NCBI GenBank assembly: GCA_032622095.1
Contig: CP136066.1
Location: 52,854,609-52,918,608 of the forward strand
Reading direction: 5' to 3'
Source of the DNA: Siphonodentalium dalli
Lineage: Eukaryota > Mollusca > Scaphopoda > Gadilida > Siphonodentaliidae
Length of the DNA: 64,000 nt
Shown here piece after piece: positions 25,160 through 36,500 of this stretch. The notes below the pieces were generated by a model. It searched no databases and had not been told where the DNA came from. It worked only from the letters and a program-made list of their open reading frames with translations. Each line of letters starts with the position of its first letter. Within the stretch, counting starts at the first letter, position 1. A program made the position numbers and the translations under genes.

Positions 25160-25915
25160 TTATGTTCTCTTGCTGTTATTTTGCATTATAAAGACATCAT
25201 TTTCCGAATCATGAACATCAACAAATGTTGGTATATTGGAATTGTCTGCAGGTCTCTGAGAATTCGCTGATGGTTCGCTAACAGTATCATTGCTAGTAGT
25301 AGCAGTCGTTGAAGTATTTATGTTATTATCATTATTAATATTAAACTTGCTTCGTTGTAACTGAGGCCCCATATTCAGAACACTGGCTAAGATTGTGGCA
25401 TATAGAGACACACTTTGAGAATTACAGAGTTGAACCTAAATCGTTGCTTATAGAACGGTTCTCTTGGTCAGTTCTACACACAACACCCTGTGGATCACCA
25501 TCTGCTCTAAATAACAGTATTAGATCATCATATGATACCTAATTTACATTAATTCCTTCAAATTTCATATTGTTTAAAATTTCTGTACTTTGGCAAGAAT
25601 CAATCAATTTACATTGTTTCATCTGCAGAAATTGCAAATACAGACGTTTTAAAAGCATCTATATCGCCCATCATAATTCAATTTGGGGTAATGCAACAAA
25701 ATAAGGAATGTTCTAAGTAATCTGTCTTATATCCTTAATATAATATAATTTTACTGTTTTCCCGTCTGTATTTTATCGAATAATAAAGTGGCAATGACAC
25801 TGTAGCTCTACTTGGGGAGGCGCTAATAATTTTATGGTGAGCAGTAAATAGAATGTTAAAGGATAGTCGAAAAGATTCAGTAAATTGATTGTATTGTGTA
25901 AATGGAAAAAAACAT
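25160..25915 (-). pseudogene. Decayed protein-coding gene, product not recognised
   Basis: Reading the minus strand from about 25915 down to 25160 gives protein-like sequence in which good frames abut. The first frame holds ESFRLSFNILF, then after an in-frame TAA comes GYKTDYLEHSLF, and after a TGA comes MMGDIDAFKTSVFAIS. A one-base shift near 25615 leads to LIDSCQSTEILNNMKFEG; one TAG follows, then VSYDDLILLFRADGDPQG. A second shift near 25430 leads to the last frame (SVSLYATILASVLNMGPQ, then an Asn/Ser/Thr-rich tail and SENDVFIMQNNSKRT before a stop at 25160). Coherent amino-acid usage across breaks suggests one former gene with at least three stops and two frameshifts. I do not recognise the family. 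Alternatively, some breaks could be introns of a live gene, but they are too short for that to be likely. Confidence 0.5.
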
Positions 25916-25919
25916 TATT

Positions 25920-27290
25920 TAAAACATATCTCCACTAAATGTGGGCTGCAGGGTTTCCCGATGGATTCAAATGTGAAATCTAAGATGGTTCCAGGCGTCC
26001 ATGTGTTTTAACAAATTTCGGAAAAATTGGACAGCTTCCACCCCGAGGCAACACCAAAGAAGCATAAGAAGTTTGGATGTGGGATGTGGCTTGTAGGTTG
26101 TGTCGAAGGATTTAGTAATGCGAAGATTAAAATCCAAGATGGCCACTGGCAACCATGTTTTTCAACGAATTTCTGTAAAAATCGATTTTCTCGAGGTCAC
26201 CGCGAGGATCCAAATCATGTTTGATGATGAGGGATTCGGCCTGTAGGGTGAGCCAAAGGAAATTGTTGACGGACGGATTCAAGTTCGCACGGACGAGCGA
26301 CGGACGCCAATCCATTTACAAAGTTCAGTTTAGCTGAAAATGCCATCAGCAGCTATTGATCAAGACCGTACTGAATTACGAGGAATTCCAGACTTCGTTG
26401 TCAATAATCAGTATTCTTGCACGCTGTAGATTTCAACATATTTTGGGGGTGCCTGCTTTTGCAACATATCGTCGAGTAAATACGGACATACTCGACCTAT
26501 AATGCGGCATAAGCGATTATTTGATTCTAAAATAAGCAGATAATCTATCAAAGCCGTTATCTCGTTGTATGGCGCGGGCCACGGTGAAAACACGTATTAA
26601 AGAGCATACACCTGAAAAGTCGTGAGTTGGCTTATTTGTGTTATTGTCCGCACATAATCTTCTTAGAATCACCCCATTATTAGTCGATCAAATGCCCTCA
26701 TTTTCAGAACATTATCGCGACTCAAAATTAGGCAATTCTAAGCAGATAATATACATAACAGAAGTTATATAATAAGTAGATAAAGTGCGGATTTCAGGAG
26801 GACAGGCAGGTTTTTGAGGGTTTTGTTGTCTCTAGATGTCTCCACATTTTGTCCACTTGTTAATATAAGTATTTATCCTTTTACGTTCTTCGCACACGAT
26901 TATGTTATTTTATGGCTTTAATTGTTATTTATTTGATTTGAAAACAAGCCAGTTATCGTAACGCACGTGCAATAGCTTTTGCCATCCACGCTATCCATGT
27001 TACTATCCACAATACAACATTGGAAACCGCGTAGGCGTTTTCGCGCGTCTTTCAGGAAAAATAGGTAAATTGTTAGATAAAACATAACATCACAACATAT
27101 TACAATGAGGAATCGAGCGACTAATATATAACCTGTATTATGATATACAGTCTCTACCCATTGATGTAGAGAGTCATCTAGGGAAAAGGTGGACCTTGGT
27201 TGTAAAGTAAAATAAACCCAATGACTGGCACCAGTCCATTGTTTCGTTGACCAACATGCGTGACAATAAACATTTTCAAGTACATATATT
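25920..27290. other. No gene; dispersed-repeat-like DNA
   Basis: The 25970-26330 section (AAGATGGTTCCAGGCGTCCA, AAGATGGCCACTGGCAACC, GACGGACGGATTCAAGTTCG) has internally similar halves and ends GTTCAGTTTAGCTGAAAA, which looks like an old interspersed element. The rest is unassigned. Confidence 0.4.
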
Positions 27291-27291
27291 A

Positions 27292-28438
27292 CTTACGTCC
27301 AGTGTTCGCGCTGGACAGAAAAAAACTTTAGCCAAAAGTTTAGCCAAATGAAAATTTTATTAGCCAAATGAAAAAAACTTTAGCCAAATGTATTTTGGCC
27401 AAATTAGATCATCGTTTTCTGGTCGGTTCACAATTAATGACTAAAACGTAAAATCTAACAGACACAGGTAAAATACACAATAATTTAAATAACTTTGATG
27501 AACTAGAAGTATTTTTATATACATCATTTATTAAAAAATTATTTAATCTTTATGTGAAAGAGTGATTGGGGGATTGGGGGGGGGGGTAACCCGGGATTGT
27601 CCTTAATTTTTGTTTTGTTTTATATCAATATCTTTTTTTAAATCAATAAATATTTATCCTTGCGAAAATATCTAAGTGACATCTGGAAACTAATAACTTA
27701 ATATTGTTACGCCATTATCAAATTACAATCTGTCATAAAAGCGTGCATATTATTTTGACTGTATCGATATTGACGGCCAATAGCCACAAAATATCTGTCG
27801 TGATTCACATTTGGCTGATTAAGCTATTGTCTTACACTTGGTGCTCATAAACCTCGACGGTCATAAATACAATGTCATCAGAAACATGCATTGTGCAGAG
27901 GCCCCGTGAGTGACCAGACAGACAATGGGGGATTAGGGGATTAAATGTAAAATAATGACATTTTGCTGTTTCGTGCAGAGTGACGTAATCTTTCTCCAGA
28001 TTAAAACACTAAATATGATTGCATATCACTTTGTGATCGCTTGGTTGATAGAGTACGTTGTCGATCGGCTTTCCCTTTGTACTGTCCGCGATCTAGTTTC
28101 CCTTTGGACAGTCGGCGATATATTCCCACTTTCGTTGTGTTCGGACTAGATCGATCACATCACTAAATGTTAGAGCTTACCTCTAAAATTGCTGCTACGG
28201 AACGATATTTCATAAGTACGAAAATAATGAAATACTTTCGTCACCTAACTTCGTCTTGAATGTCGATCTATTGAGCGCTTTTATTAATTAGCTTTCTGAC
28301 TCCATGCTTTCAGTCTCCATTTGGGGTCAAAAAAAGTTTAGCCAAAAGTTTAGCCAAATGAAATTTTTATTAGCCAAATTCGAAAAATATTAGCCAATGG
28401 CTAATTTGGCTACCGTCAGCGCGAACACTGCTTACGTC
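27292..28438. mobile_element. Non-autonomous hAT-type DNA transposon with 8-bp TSD
   Basis: The element spans 27300-28430 (1131 bp). Its perfect 14-bp TIRs are CAGTGTTCGCGCTG (27300-27313) and CAGCGCGAACACTG (28417-28430). The flanks are identical 8-bp direct repeats, CTTACGTC, at 27292-27299 and 28431-28438. CAGTG-type ends with an 8-bp duplication are the hallmark of hAT elements. Multiple TTTAGCCAAA/TTAGCCAAAT motifs lie just inside both ends (27330-27400 and 28335-28405) and may be transposase-binding sites. No transposase ORF is present; the 64-codon frame at 27955 shows no domain. Confidence 0.93.
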
Positions 28439-28439
28439 G

Positions 28440-28820
28440 GTTGTATTTCTAAATGAAAACAGATATCAAATTAAGATACACTACGTCCCATCTCATGATC
28501 GACAGGCATGATTAAATGGATATATAGACTGAACAATTTATTTTTTGCTGTGCCTGTTGTCTGGAACCAGCGTTGTGTTAATAAATGTGTTTGTCACATA
28601 AGAGAATCACTGTGTGATTATACTTTACAAACCTTTGATTGTTCAACAAGTATGTGACACTCTGACCTGAACCATATTGAAATAAAATAAAGGCCGCGCT
28701 GGTGCAGTATCAAAAGTTTGTTGCATTGTCATATCTTTGATAATGTAGTACTACATGTATGCTAATTATGCTAATTTCACCCGGATTAATGTATAATAGA
28801 TTAGAATACATTTTCATTTC
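28440..28820. other. No gene seen
   Basis: AT-rich flank of the hAT element; nothing identifiable. Confidence 0.5.
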
Positions 28821-28824
28821 ATTG

Positions 28825-29310
28825 TATTTATCCATGGCTCGTGTCTCCTTGGTAGTGCGGAAACATTTGTTGCCATGTTTTCCATCGCCGGTAAATGTAT
28901 CACCTTCGTGCCTTTATGATCCATGGCTTAACTAACAGTTAATGTCCCCTTGATAGTGGAAATTGTTTGTGGTATCCATTCCACAGCGGATCAGTTAACA
29001 CCGGCTTGTTTTTATCGATGACCGACATAAATGATAATGTCCCCTTCATAATGTAGAAATAGTTTGTTTGGTATCCATTCCACACCGGACTAATTAGTCA
29101 TATACTGGGTTTCTGTATCCATGGCTGACTTTACAGCTAATGTCTCCTCGATAGTGTCGACACAGTTTATGTGGCATCCATCCCAGTCCGGATTATGAAT
29201 CATACAATCAGATCAGTGTCCACATCAATGTCTCTTCCATTACTATTTCCCAGCTTATGTGTGTCTACTTGGTGGTGTAGAAGCAGTTTCTGTGGTATCC
29301 AGTCCATCCA
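28825..29310. repeat. About 100-bp degenerate repeats that include the 3' end of the PAN exon
   Basis: Blocks at about 28832, 28918, 29010, 29118 and 29222 share TATCCATGGCT, TAATGTCYCCTTGATAGTG and GTGGTATCCATTCCA elements. The last block is the end of the coding exon itself: on the minus strand the exon ends ILNPGWTGYHRNC, while the 29118 block translates to IHNPDWDGCHINC. The array therefore grew from, or into, the gene's last coding segment and forms its 3' flank. Confidence 0.7.
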
Positions 29311-29533
29311 GGATTGAGGATCCATACACCTGGGATGGCTTCAATCTCTAGTTTTCCCACAAGCGTTGTTTGACATCCACCATTAACATTAAATTCAAAG
29401 AACACACACTCATACACTGCATTCCAGCACTTTTCTGCACAGGATGTTAGAGTCTGGCCACTAAGTATTTCTTGGTTATTATGTAGAATGATATTCGATG
29501 AGCTGTAGTGGGTCATGCCATATTTATCACAGC
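29265..29533 (-). CDS. Terminal exon: PAN/apple domain
   Basis: It is entered by a polypyrimidine-CAG acceptor at 29534. It opens CDKYGMTHYSSS and carries the helix-type motif SCAEKCW, then the C-x-FFEF strand and C-QTTL typical of PAN domains, and ends HRNCFYTTK-stop. The domain is short but has the expected cysteine order. Confidence 0.75.
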
Positions 29534-32500
29534 CTGAAAGAGCATAACGTGAAATTTAAACATATCGCACAAGCGAGCTCACCATAAGCACTAGCCCATC
29601 TATTCCAATAGAATATAACTTATATTCAGAGAAATAATATGTCAAATTCAATAATCGCAGTTGAGGCTTCAAGTCGGATGCAACATTATAGAGGAAAAGG
29701 AGTCACAGTTTTATTTCAGTTTTCCAAATCTATATTTTAATTTTGTCTTGTTTTTTTTCTTATACGGTTTACTTTTTAATATATAATGAAAACAAATTTA
29801 TTTTTATTGTGAGTTATTCTTATGCATTTTTTTTTATCTTTAATAATGTTTAATTATCAACATAATGTTTACATGATAATATGTTCCACGTGTTTTCAAT
29901 CCAATATCCATGAATTATTTCGGATTACGTCTTGTACATGGAAATTCGTAATTTAATTTATGGCTCCAGTCATAAATTAAATTTATATCAAATTATTAAC
30001 TTTGATTTTAATATAACCTATTAACCTGAACGTTAACAGAATACATCTTCGATCCATATTACTTAGTTTTCTATATATTATCGATATTAGATCGTTGTTA
30101 TCACTATTGAAAATGGCGTACCACTTTAAAATTGTTTTGTAATTATGACGGCATAGTAAGATAAACATTAAATTGTTTAGTTACATGAACACTATAAAAA
30201 CGTATAAGATTATAATATCAAGTTAAAACTTTAAATATGGAATTGAAATATGGAATTGAAATGGAAAAATTAAATTAAATTAAAGTATTACCCTTCCATA
30301 TAAACATACAATTAAGTAAAATAACCAGCATAATTTCTTACATCCACTTAGTGGACCTGAAGTAAAGCTGTGGTTTTGATAGTTGTGAACTTCTGGGCCC
30401 GATTCGTCATCTCAGGTTTAAACCTGGTATACGTAAACCTCTAGATTTAAACCGCCGTGAGTCGGCAAAATCCGTAGTTTAAACCCACGACCGCAGGTCT
30501 AAGTGACGCATTCGTCATCTCCGGTTTAAACCTGGTACAGCCAGACCAGTGGTTTATCAGTAGTGTCTCTGTATTGTCGAGATAATTAATCGTACTTTCC
30601 TACTGCGGACCGCCTCGTTTTATTGATTGTGGAAATCAATAATTACGACAGCGACCATATTTTGATTGGAAATTTATAAGCGAGAAGCAGTCACACCTAT
30701 AAAGCGTGTGGGAGAAGTTTTGTCAATTTCGATATATTGTTTGCGTTTTATCAGCTTAAGCCGGCAAGTAAACCATCTAATTTGGCGGTCCAGCTGAACC
30801 AGTGTTAACGAGGCTAAACTTGAGATGACGAATCCGTCTTTTCTTCATCGAGGTTCGGAATCGTCAAACAATCAAAGGGTGGAGCTGTAAATTATCTCGA
30901 GTGAGGGCGTGTCTACGTGGCGGCTGCCGACTGGTGTTATCGTGTCACAGTTGATTCATTCACAGGCGAGCTTCTCTCGGATATGGACATGTTCCGCCAG
31001 TATGATTTTTACTACTATATTGTGGTTTTTTTTGCTTGTGGCAATTACAAATACTGGTGTTTTCTACGAATTCATTTGAATGGTTCAACGTTTTAATTTT
31101 GACACCAGAACGATGCTACTGCATGAGCAGATATACACGTAGTATATACTTATATTGTTATATGAGTCGAACTAATTGATAACTTGTGATGTAGATCATG
31201 CCATAAAGCTCTACTCTGGCTAATAAATTCCCATAATGTTCTACCAGTTCACAACCTGGGAACTTTTTGATTTTCTGCATGACGGAAAAGTTATTACACT
31301 GAAAAAGGCAACGCATCTATTATATTTCTGTATTAAAAGCTGTGCCTCTGTATAGTTTCCCAATTCAAACAGTTCAGATGCCGCTTCTGGTGTGTACTCA
31401 TAAGAAAATTGCGTTAACTTAACTGACCTCTTGGTCCAGCATTGACTCGATTATGGAGCCTTTATTCAGCGTCAGAGGGGTCTGCGGTCCCTTCGTGTGA
31501 CAGGAGTCAGCGTCACATTAGCGCACATTTTGATCATTTGAACATTTTAATTTTAATCACAGCAGAAAATCAATCGCAAACAAAGTGATAAACAGCGCGT
31601 GAAGCTCGTGTTGAGAGACATGACCTTTGCCAGATTGATTTAAACCCACAAAGAGATCGGATTATGGTCCATGAGCGATACTCATTTCTCAATGAATAAA
31701 TCGTGCACGCGTTCGCGATGATTTATGACATGCCAATAACCATTTTATCGGCTTGTCTGTTGGTCCCATAGGCAAGAGGGTAGTTTGACTGTATGCTCAT
31801 ATAACCAAATCGAGTTGTCAATTAGTTGGTAACTGAACGACAAAAACGCCCCCTTAGACCTGGTTTGGCTGGACCGCCAATTAAGGTTTGAACCAGGTTT
31901 AAACTCGGAGGTTTAAACCGGAGATGACCAATCCAGACATGGGGACTAAGTTTTTATGTACAATCAATGTAAGGCAATTTAGATATTGTTGGAGGCGTTG
32001 TATAAAACAATCGGTAATTCCGGTTGCAATAAATGCGGATATGCCTAAACGACGGAGTTTGTGAGAATCTCTCGTATCGCCATCAAACCCACGTGCCAAT
32101 TAATTTGGTATTTCTTTGCATAGTCTCCTTACCAGTCAGACAAGTGTGATTAAAAGCATCGAATTTGTATCCAATTTGACACTGGCATATTCCGTCCCGG
32201 CATTCCGCATTCTCGACTCGACATTCGCTGGATGCCGAACACATGTCACCAATTGCTCCTGAAAATTAGTTTAATTAGTTAAAAACATATCATGTATCTA
32301 TTTCACTACTTACATCTGATAATTTACGACTCAGCACTACGCCCCTTTGAAGAATATAAAAATATTATTCTCGAAAAATTTAACAACGGATGTACCATTT
32401 GCTAAAACACGACATCTGAACTCCTAAAAATATAAACAATCTGCTGTCCCGAACAAATCGCACATAAACGATAATAATTTTGTTAATGAGTCTTATTTTA

Positions 32501-33108
32501 TTTATATGATACGATGACGTTGTGGTTTGGAAATTCTGATAAAAAAAACTAAATGCCTTTGATAAAACGCTATGCGCACCAGCAGAGTGTTTCATATCAC
32601 TTAAAAGCTCACTTAATATTCTAACCTCCAGATCATATTATATAAAATATATGCCAAGTTCAACAAACGGCCTACCTTACTCGTATTTAAATTCGCGCAG
32701 TACTATTGTTCGCGCACCCATCGGTGCGCGAATTTAAAACTGAGCGAAAGATAGTACGACTCCCAGAATTATAATTTAAACCACAATCCATATGAAATAC
32801 AAGAGTGCTATGTTGCTGAGTTTGCATATATTATGAACGGTTGAATAGACAATTACGCCTACACATGGGTGTAGATATATGCATGCGGCCAAGATCTATC
32901 AGGTCCATTGTTCACAAAGCCAAGCGAAAATCATGGTAACATAAACATTGTTGAAATGTTTGTATAAGAAATACTAATATTCCAGGTCGCCACAAAACTA
33001 TGATGTATGTAGTTACTAATTGACTGCTTGCACGATGTAAATCCGTATCGATTGTGTTTAATATACACATATTCTACCTCCAGCAATGACTAAGAACCAA
33101 ACTGCCAT
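29265..33108 (-). CDS. Small secreted EB-module + PAN/apple-domain protein, three exons
   Basis: The predicted protein of about 141 residues is joined from exons 33078-33108, 32133-32258 and 29265-29533. All introns are phase 1 with GT-AG ends: donors GAG|GTAGAA and CTG|GTAAGG, acceptors TTTTCAG|GAG and CTTTCAG|GCT. Exon 1 gives Met and a short hydrophobic segment (MAVWFLVIAG) read as a signal peptide. Exon 2 is a Cys-rich EB/EGF-like module (GDMCSASSEC, CRDGICQCQIGY). Exon 3 is PAN/apple-like (SCAEKCWNAVYECVFFEFN) and ends in TAG. PAN/apple domains bind proteins or carbohydrates outside the cell; the ligand here is unknown. The 2.6-kb intron 2 holds a TIR element, and exon 1 lies inside a TA-flanked MITE, so exon 1 is the weakest part. 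Exons 2 and 3 are well supported by domain pattern and phase. Confidence 0.68.
29540..30395. other. Intron sequence, nothing else seen
   Basis: AT-rich intron 2 DNA of the EB/PAN gene, with long poly-T stretches near 29745-29840. Confidence 0.5.
30401..31936. mobile_element. Nested TIR elements with GATTCGTCATCTC ends, inside an intron
   Basis: The terminal motif GATTCGTCATCTC-GGTTTAAACC occurs in plus orientation at 30401 and 30510. It is inverted at about 30822-30836 (TGAGATGACGAATC) and 31911-31934 (AAACCGGAGATGACCAATCC). An additional shared inner block, GGCGGTCCAGC/GCTGGACCGCC, lies near 30784 and 31869. The arrangement suggests one element (30401-30836) overlapping or nested with a larger one (30510-31934). 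There is no ORF for a transposase, and target duplications could not be fixed. Confidence 0.65.
32133..32258 (-). CDS. Internal exon: EB/EGF-like cysteine-rich module
   Basis: A 126-bp symmetric phase 1-1 exon encodes 42 residues with eight cysteines in the EB-module style (C-x5-C, C-x5-C-x-C, final C near NHTCLT). A symmetric phase is typical of shuffled extracellular modules. Confidence 0.75.
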
Positions 33109-33259
33109 CAGCTCCAAGATATACGAAAATATCCAGAAATATTACCGAAATATGTTTTGTCAGTTTTGAATTCGCGCAGCTAGGTGCGCGAATTTAAAGT
33201 GCCCGAATTCAAAACTGAGCGAAAGATAGTATTGTGCGAATTTAAATACGAGTAAGGTA
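32673..33259. mobile_element. TA-flanked MITE (mariner/Tc-like size and TSD)
   Basis: The termini CCTTACTCGTATTTAAATTC (32675) and its complement ending at 33257 match over about 31 bp with two differences. TA lies on both sides (32673-32674 and 33258-33259). Subterminal blocks GTGCGCGAATTTAAA and ACTGAGCGAAAGATAGTA recur in direct orientation at both ends. Exon 1 of the EB/PAN gene (33078-33108) is inside it. Confidence 0.75.
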
Positions 33260-33330
33260 TTGAACTTATTATCTGAACACTTCCTAAATGGACTACTTGT
33301 CAAAGTTAGTATTGAAAGGGTTAGCAGTAG
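33258..33330. repeat. Solo unit of the 68-bp repeat of 5.4-6.5 kb
   Basis: TTGAACTTATTATCTGAACA, then CTTCCTAA, then GAAAGGGTTA match the order of the 68-bp unit, with divergence. Confidence 0.65.
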
Positions 33331-33409
33331 TTCAAATTTCATCATGCTTAAAGTACGTGTGTTTCCTTTCAGCTATCAGAACGCCATTCTCAGATTTTAC
33401 ACAAAACAA

Positions 33410-33593
33410 ATAAAATGTCATCAAATTCAACATTTTGCAAATTTCTTGCATCTAATTTGACACCAATTGAATCATATCACTGTAGCAGGTCTTCAAAATC
33501 ATAACTTTGCAAATTTCTTGCGTCTAATTTGACACCAATTGAAATCTATCGCTGCAGTAAGGTCAAATCATCATTTTGCAAATTTATTGCATA
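33410..33593. repeat. About 70-bp tandem repeat, left half of a split array
   Basis: Units contain TTTTGCAAATTTATTGCATC, then TAATTTGACACCAATTGAAA, then ATCACTGTAG-AGGTC. The array is cut by the Helitron insertion at 33593/33594 and continues at 37027. Confidence 0.9.
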
Positions 33594-36500
33594 CTAGCAG
33601 GGTTACCCGGCGTTGCCCAGATTAAAGTGATGTGAACCCCTCTGGATACTGTGGAAATAGAGGATACTCTTGCTCGAAGGGTTACACATATTCTCATAAA
33701 TTGTATATCCAAATAGGATCACAAAACATGATTCTTACACACGGAATATAAGTGGTAGCTCACGTTGTCGGATCGGAGCGATTGTCATTTTGTTTATCGC
33801 GATTAATCCGTCCTACCAATAAAGACAAAATATTTATTTATTTACAAATGCGTATACGTCAGACGTTATAACCTGAGACATGAACATCATAAGCACATCA
33901 GTTCGCAAAAAATAAAAGACGACAATTGGGTTTTACATATATAGAGATCTAACAATAAATCTAGTGGGTTTGACTAAGATTTTGAGGACACCTGGTTATC
34001 ATATCTCCATGAATATACAGATTGTTTTTATATGTCCAGGTGCTCCTCTGTTCATAGTGCTATATACTGGCTAATTATTCTCAGTTTAAAAGAAATGTTG
34101 CCATGCACGTATATCAGCTACATATGCCAGACACAGAACAATATTTCGAGTTGTTTATGTTACGCGATGAGTCTGCTCTAAAACATGAAAGAAATCCTCT
34201 GTATTGTGCATATATAACCTTGTCAGATGTCAGTATATTGGAGGATCCTGAAAAGTCATGTGAAACTGACTGCGTTTTCTTTTATCTCAGAAGAAATAAC
34301 ATTGGAATGCACACTGTGGCCACTATTGTTGAACAGGCCTTCTATACATTTCCATTTCTCTTGACAGATTGTAATTTTTTTTGGAAACCTTATTGAATGG
34401 GGCAGACTCAATTGTGCTATAATATTATCATGAACCATTCTAATATGCAATCCTCTGGCGGTTCAAGTTCCCTCTGTTTTCAAGAATATATGTATCTCTT
34501 AAACAGAATGATAAATACACTTTTAATCCTTACTTCAATGTATCTCTTTTGCTAGCTCATTATATGAATGCCCTGATTTCCACCCCCATATAAATATGAC
34601 AGTTGAGAAGATATAGTTGTTCAAGTGACTGAATTCAATCACCATTTGTCGAGACTGTGAACATTGAACGCCAAAAACTCATTAGAACAATATGGAAATG
34701 GCCTGGGAAATGACTATATTATCTAACGTTTGTGGATATCCCCGAATAGAACAATCGTATCAATGCTAGTGCATCTCCTCTCGTCACCCATGGCCAAAAC
34801 GACACCAAATTTGATTTAATTCATCGTAGCTATAGAGAAGAACGTTCAAGAATTTGGTGGAAATTAGAGCTAAATATATTTGTATCAGTTTGGTTCAACT
34901 CCCTTCCTCAGGCATGAGTTAAACGTCGCCAAGTTTGACATAATATTATTTAAACCACGTCCATTAGCCTCATTTATGCATGATATAATGGAGATAGTTA
35001 TATATATATATGAGTTAGGTGGTAATCGGCAAATAAGTCAATTCTTATCATAGTTATTACTCCAATCTCTCACCCAATTTGGCATCTTTAAATCACTTAA
35101 TTATATTCCTCGTATCATGGAGTTGAATAATATATAAATTTAGCGGAAATCTGCGCTATATATAAATAGTTTTTTAAATCAGTTGTTGGTGCCCCCCCCC
35201 CCCCTCCCAGTGCGCCCTGACTCTAAAAGCGACATATCATGGAGGTGATTATATATAAGTTTGATGGAAATCGGCGACAAAACTATTTCATAATTTATTT
35301 GCTGCCCCGCCCACTGTTCTGCTCCTGACACCAACAGCGTCACATTAGAAAATTTTAACCTGTACCCTTATCTTCCTCGTAAAACGTTACCCATGTTAGA
35401 ACGCATTGGTGGCATCTCGATTGTACCCCGTGAAGTTATATATAGAATACATACAGACATATATTTGCAAATATATCTAGATACCAAATGTGGCGTTTTT
35501 AACACGCACGATTTGATTCCTCGTATCATTTTAGAAGAAAGTATGAATTTGATGTTAATTGTGACTAAACATATTTGATCAGTTTTTGGTGACCCACCCG
35601 TCCCTATCTAGGACTCAAGCGGCGCCACTTTTGACATTAAACCACACGCAGACTTATTATGGAGATGAATATATAAAATTGGTGAAAATTAGCGAGTATA
35701 CAAATTCGTATCAACTTTAAGGCCCCCATATCTCTCACCCAAAATAGCACCAATTTGGCGTATTTAAACCACACGATTAGATTCCTCGAATCAAGGAGAA
35801 ATTATGTATCAGTCTGGTGGAAATCGGCGCCAAACGTATTGTTAATTCTGTGTCCCTCTCACCTTCTGTGGAACCCTGACTCGAATGGCACCACTTTGGT
35901 GTCTTTAAACCACACAATTAGACTCCTGATATCATGGATATCATTATTTGTAAGTTTGGGGCTAATCGACGACTGAACAATTTTTTTTTATAAAATTTAG
36001 TGCCCACCCCACCCACACAATCTCTCACACGTACAACAACAATATGGCGTCTTTAAATCACATGATTTGATTCCTCGTATCATGGATAAGAATGTGTATC
36101 AATTTGGTGGAAATTGGCCCTAAAAATATTGTGTGTCAATGTTGGTGCCCCTCTCCTTTTCAGTGCACCCCGACTCGAATGCCGCCACTTTTAACAGTTT
36201 TAAGCCACACCACTAGACTCCTAATACCATGTGTATGATTTTTTATAAGTTTGGTGACAATCGGTGACTGAACCAATTCTTATCAATTTTTGTGCCTACC
36301 CCCCTCCAATATTTCTCATACAAACGACACCAATTTGGCGTCTTTAAATCACACAATTAGATTCCTTGTATCATTGCGAAGAATGTGTATATTAATTTGG
36401 TGGAAATCTGCGCAAAACATATTGATATAAAGTTTGGTTACCCTCTCCCTTTCAGTGCACCCCTGACTCGAATGACGCCACTATTGACAGTTTAAGCCAC

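Noticed and set aside
34103-34396. 97-codon ORF inside the Helitron-type element as Rep/helicase remnant
   Set aside because: No HUH, helicase or other motif is visible.
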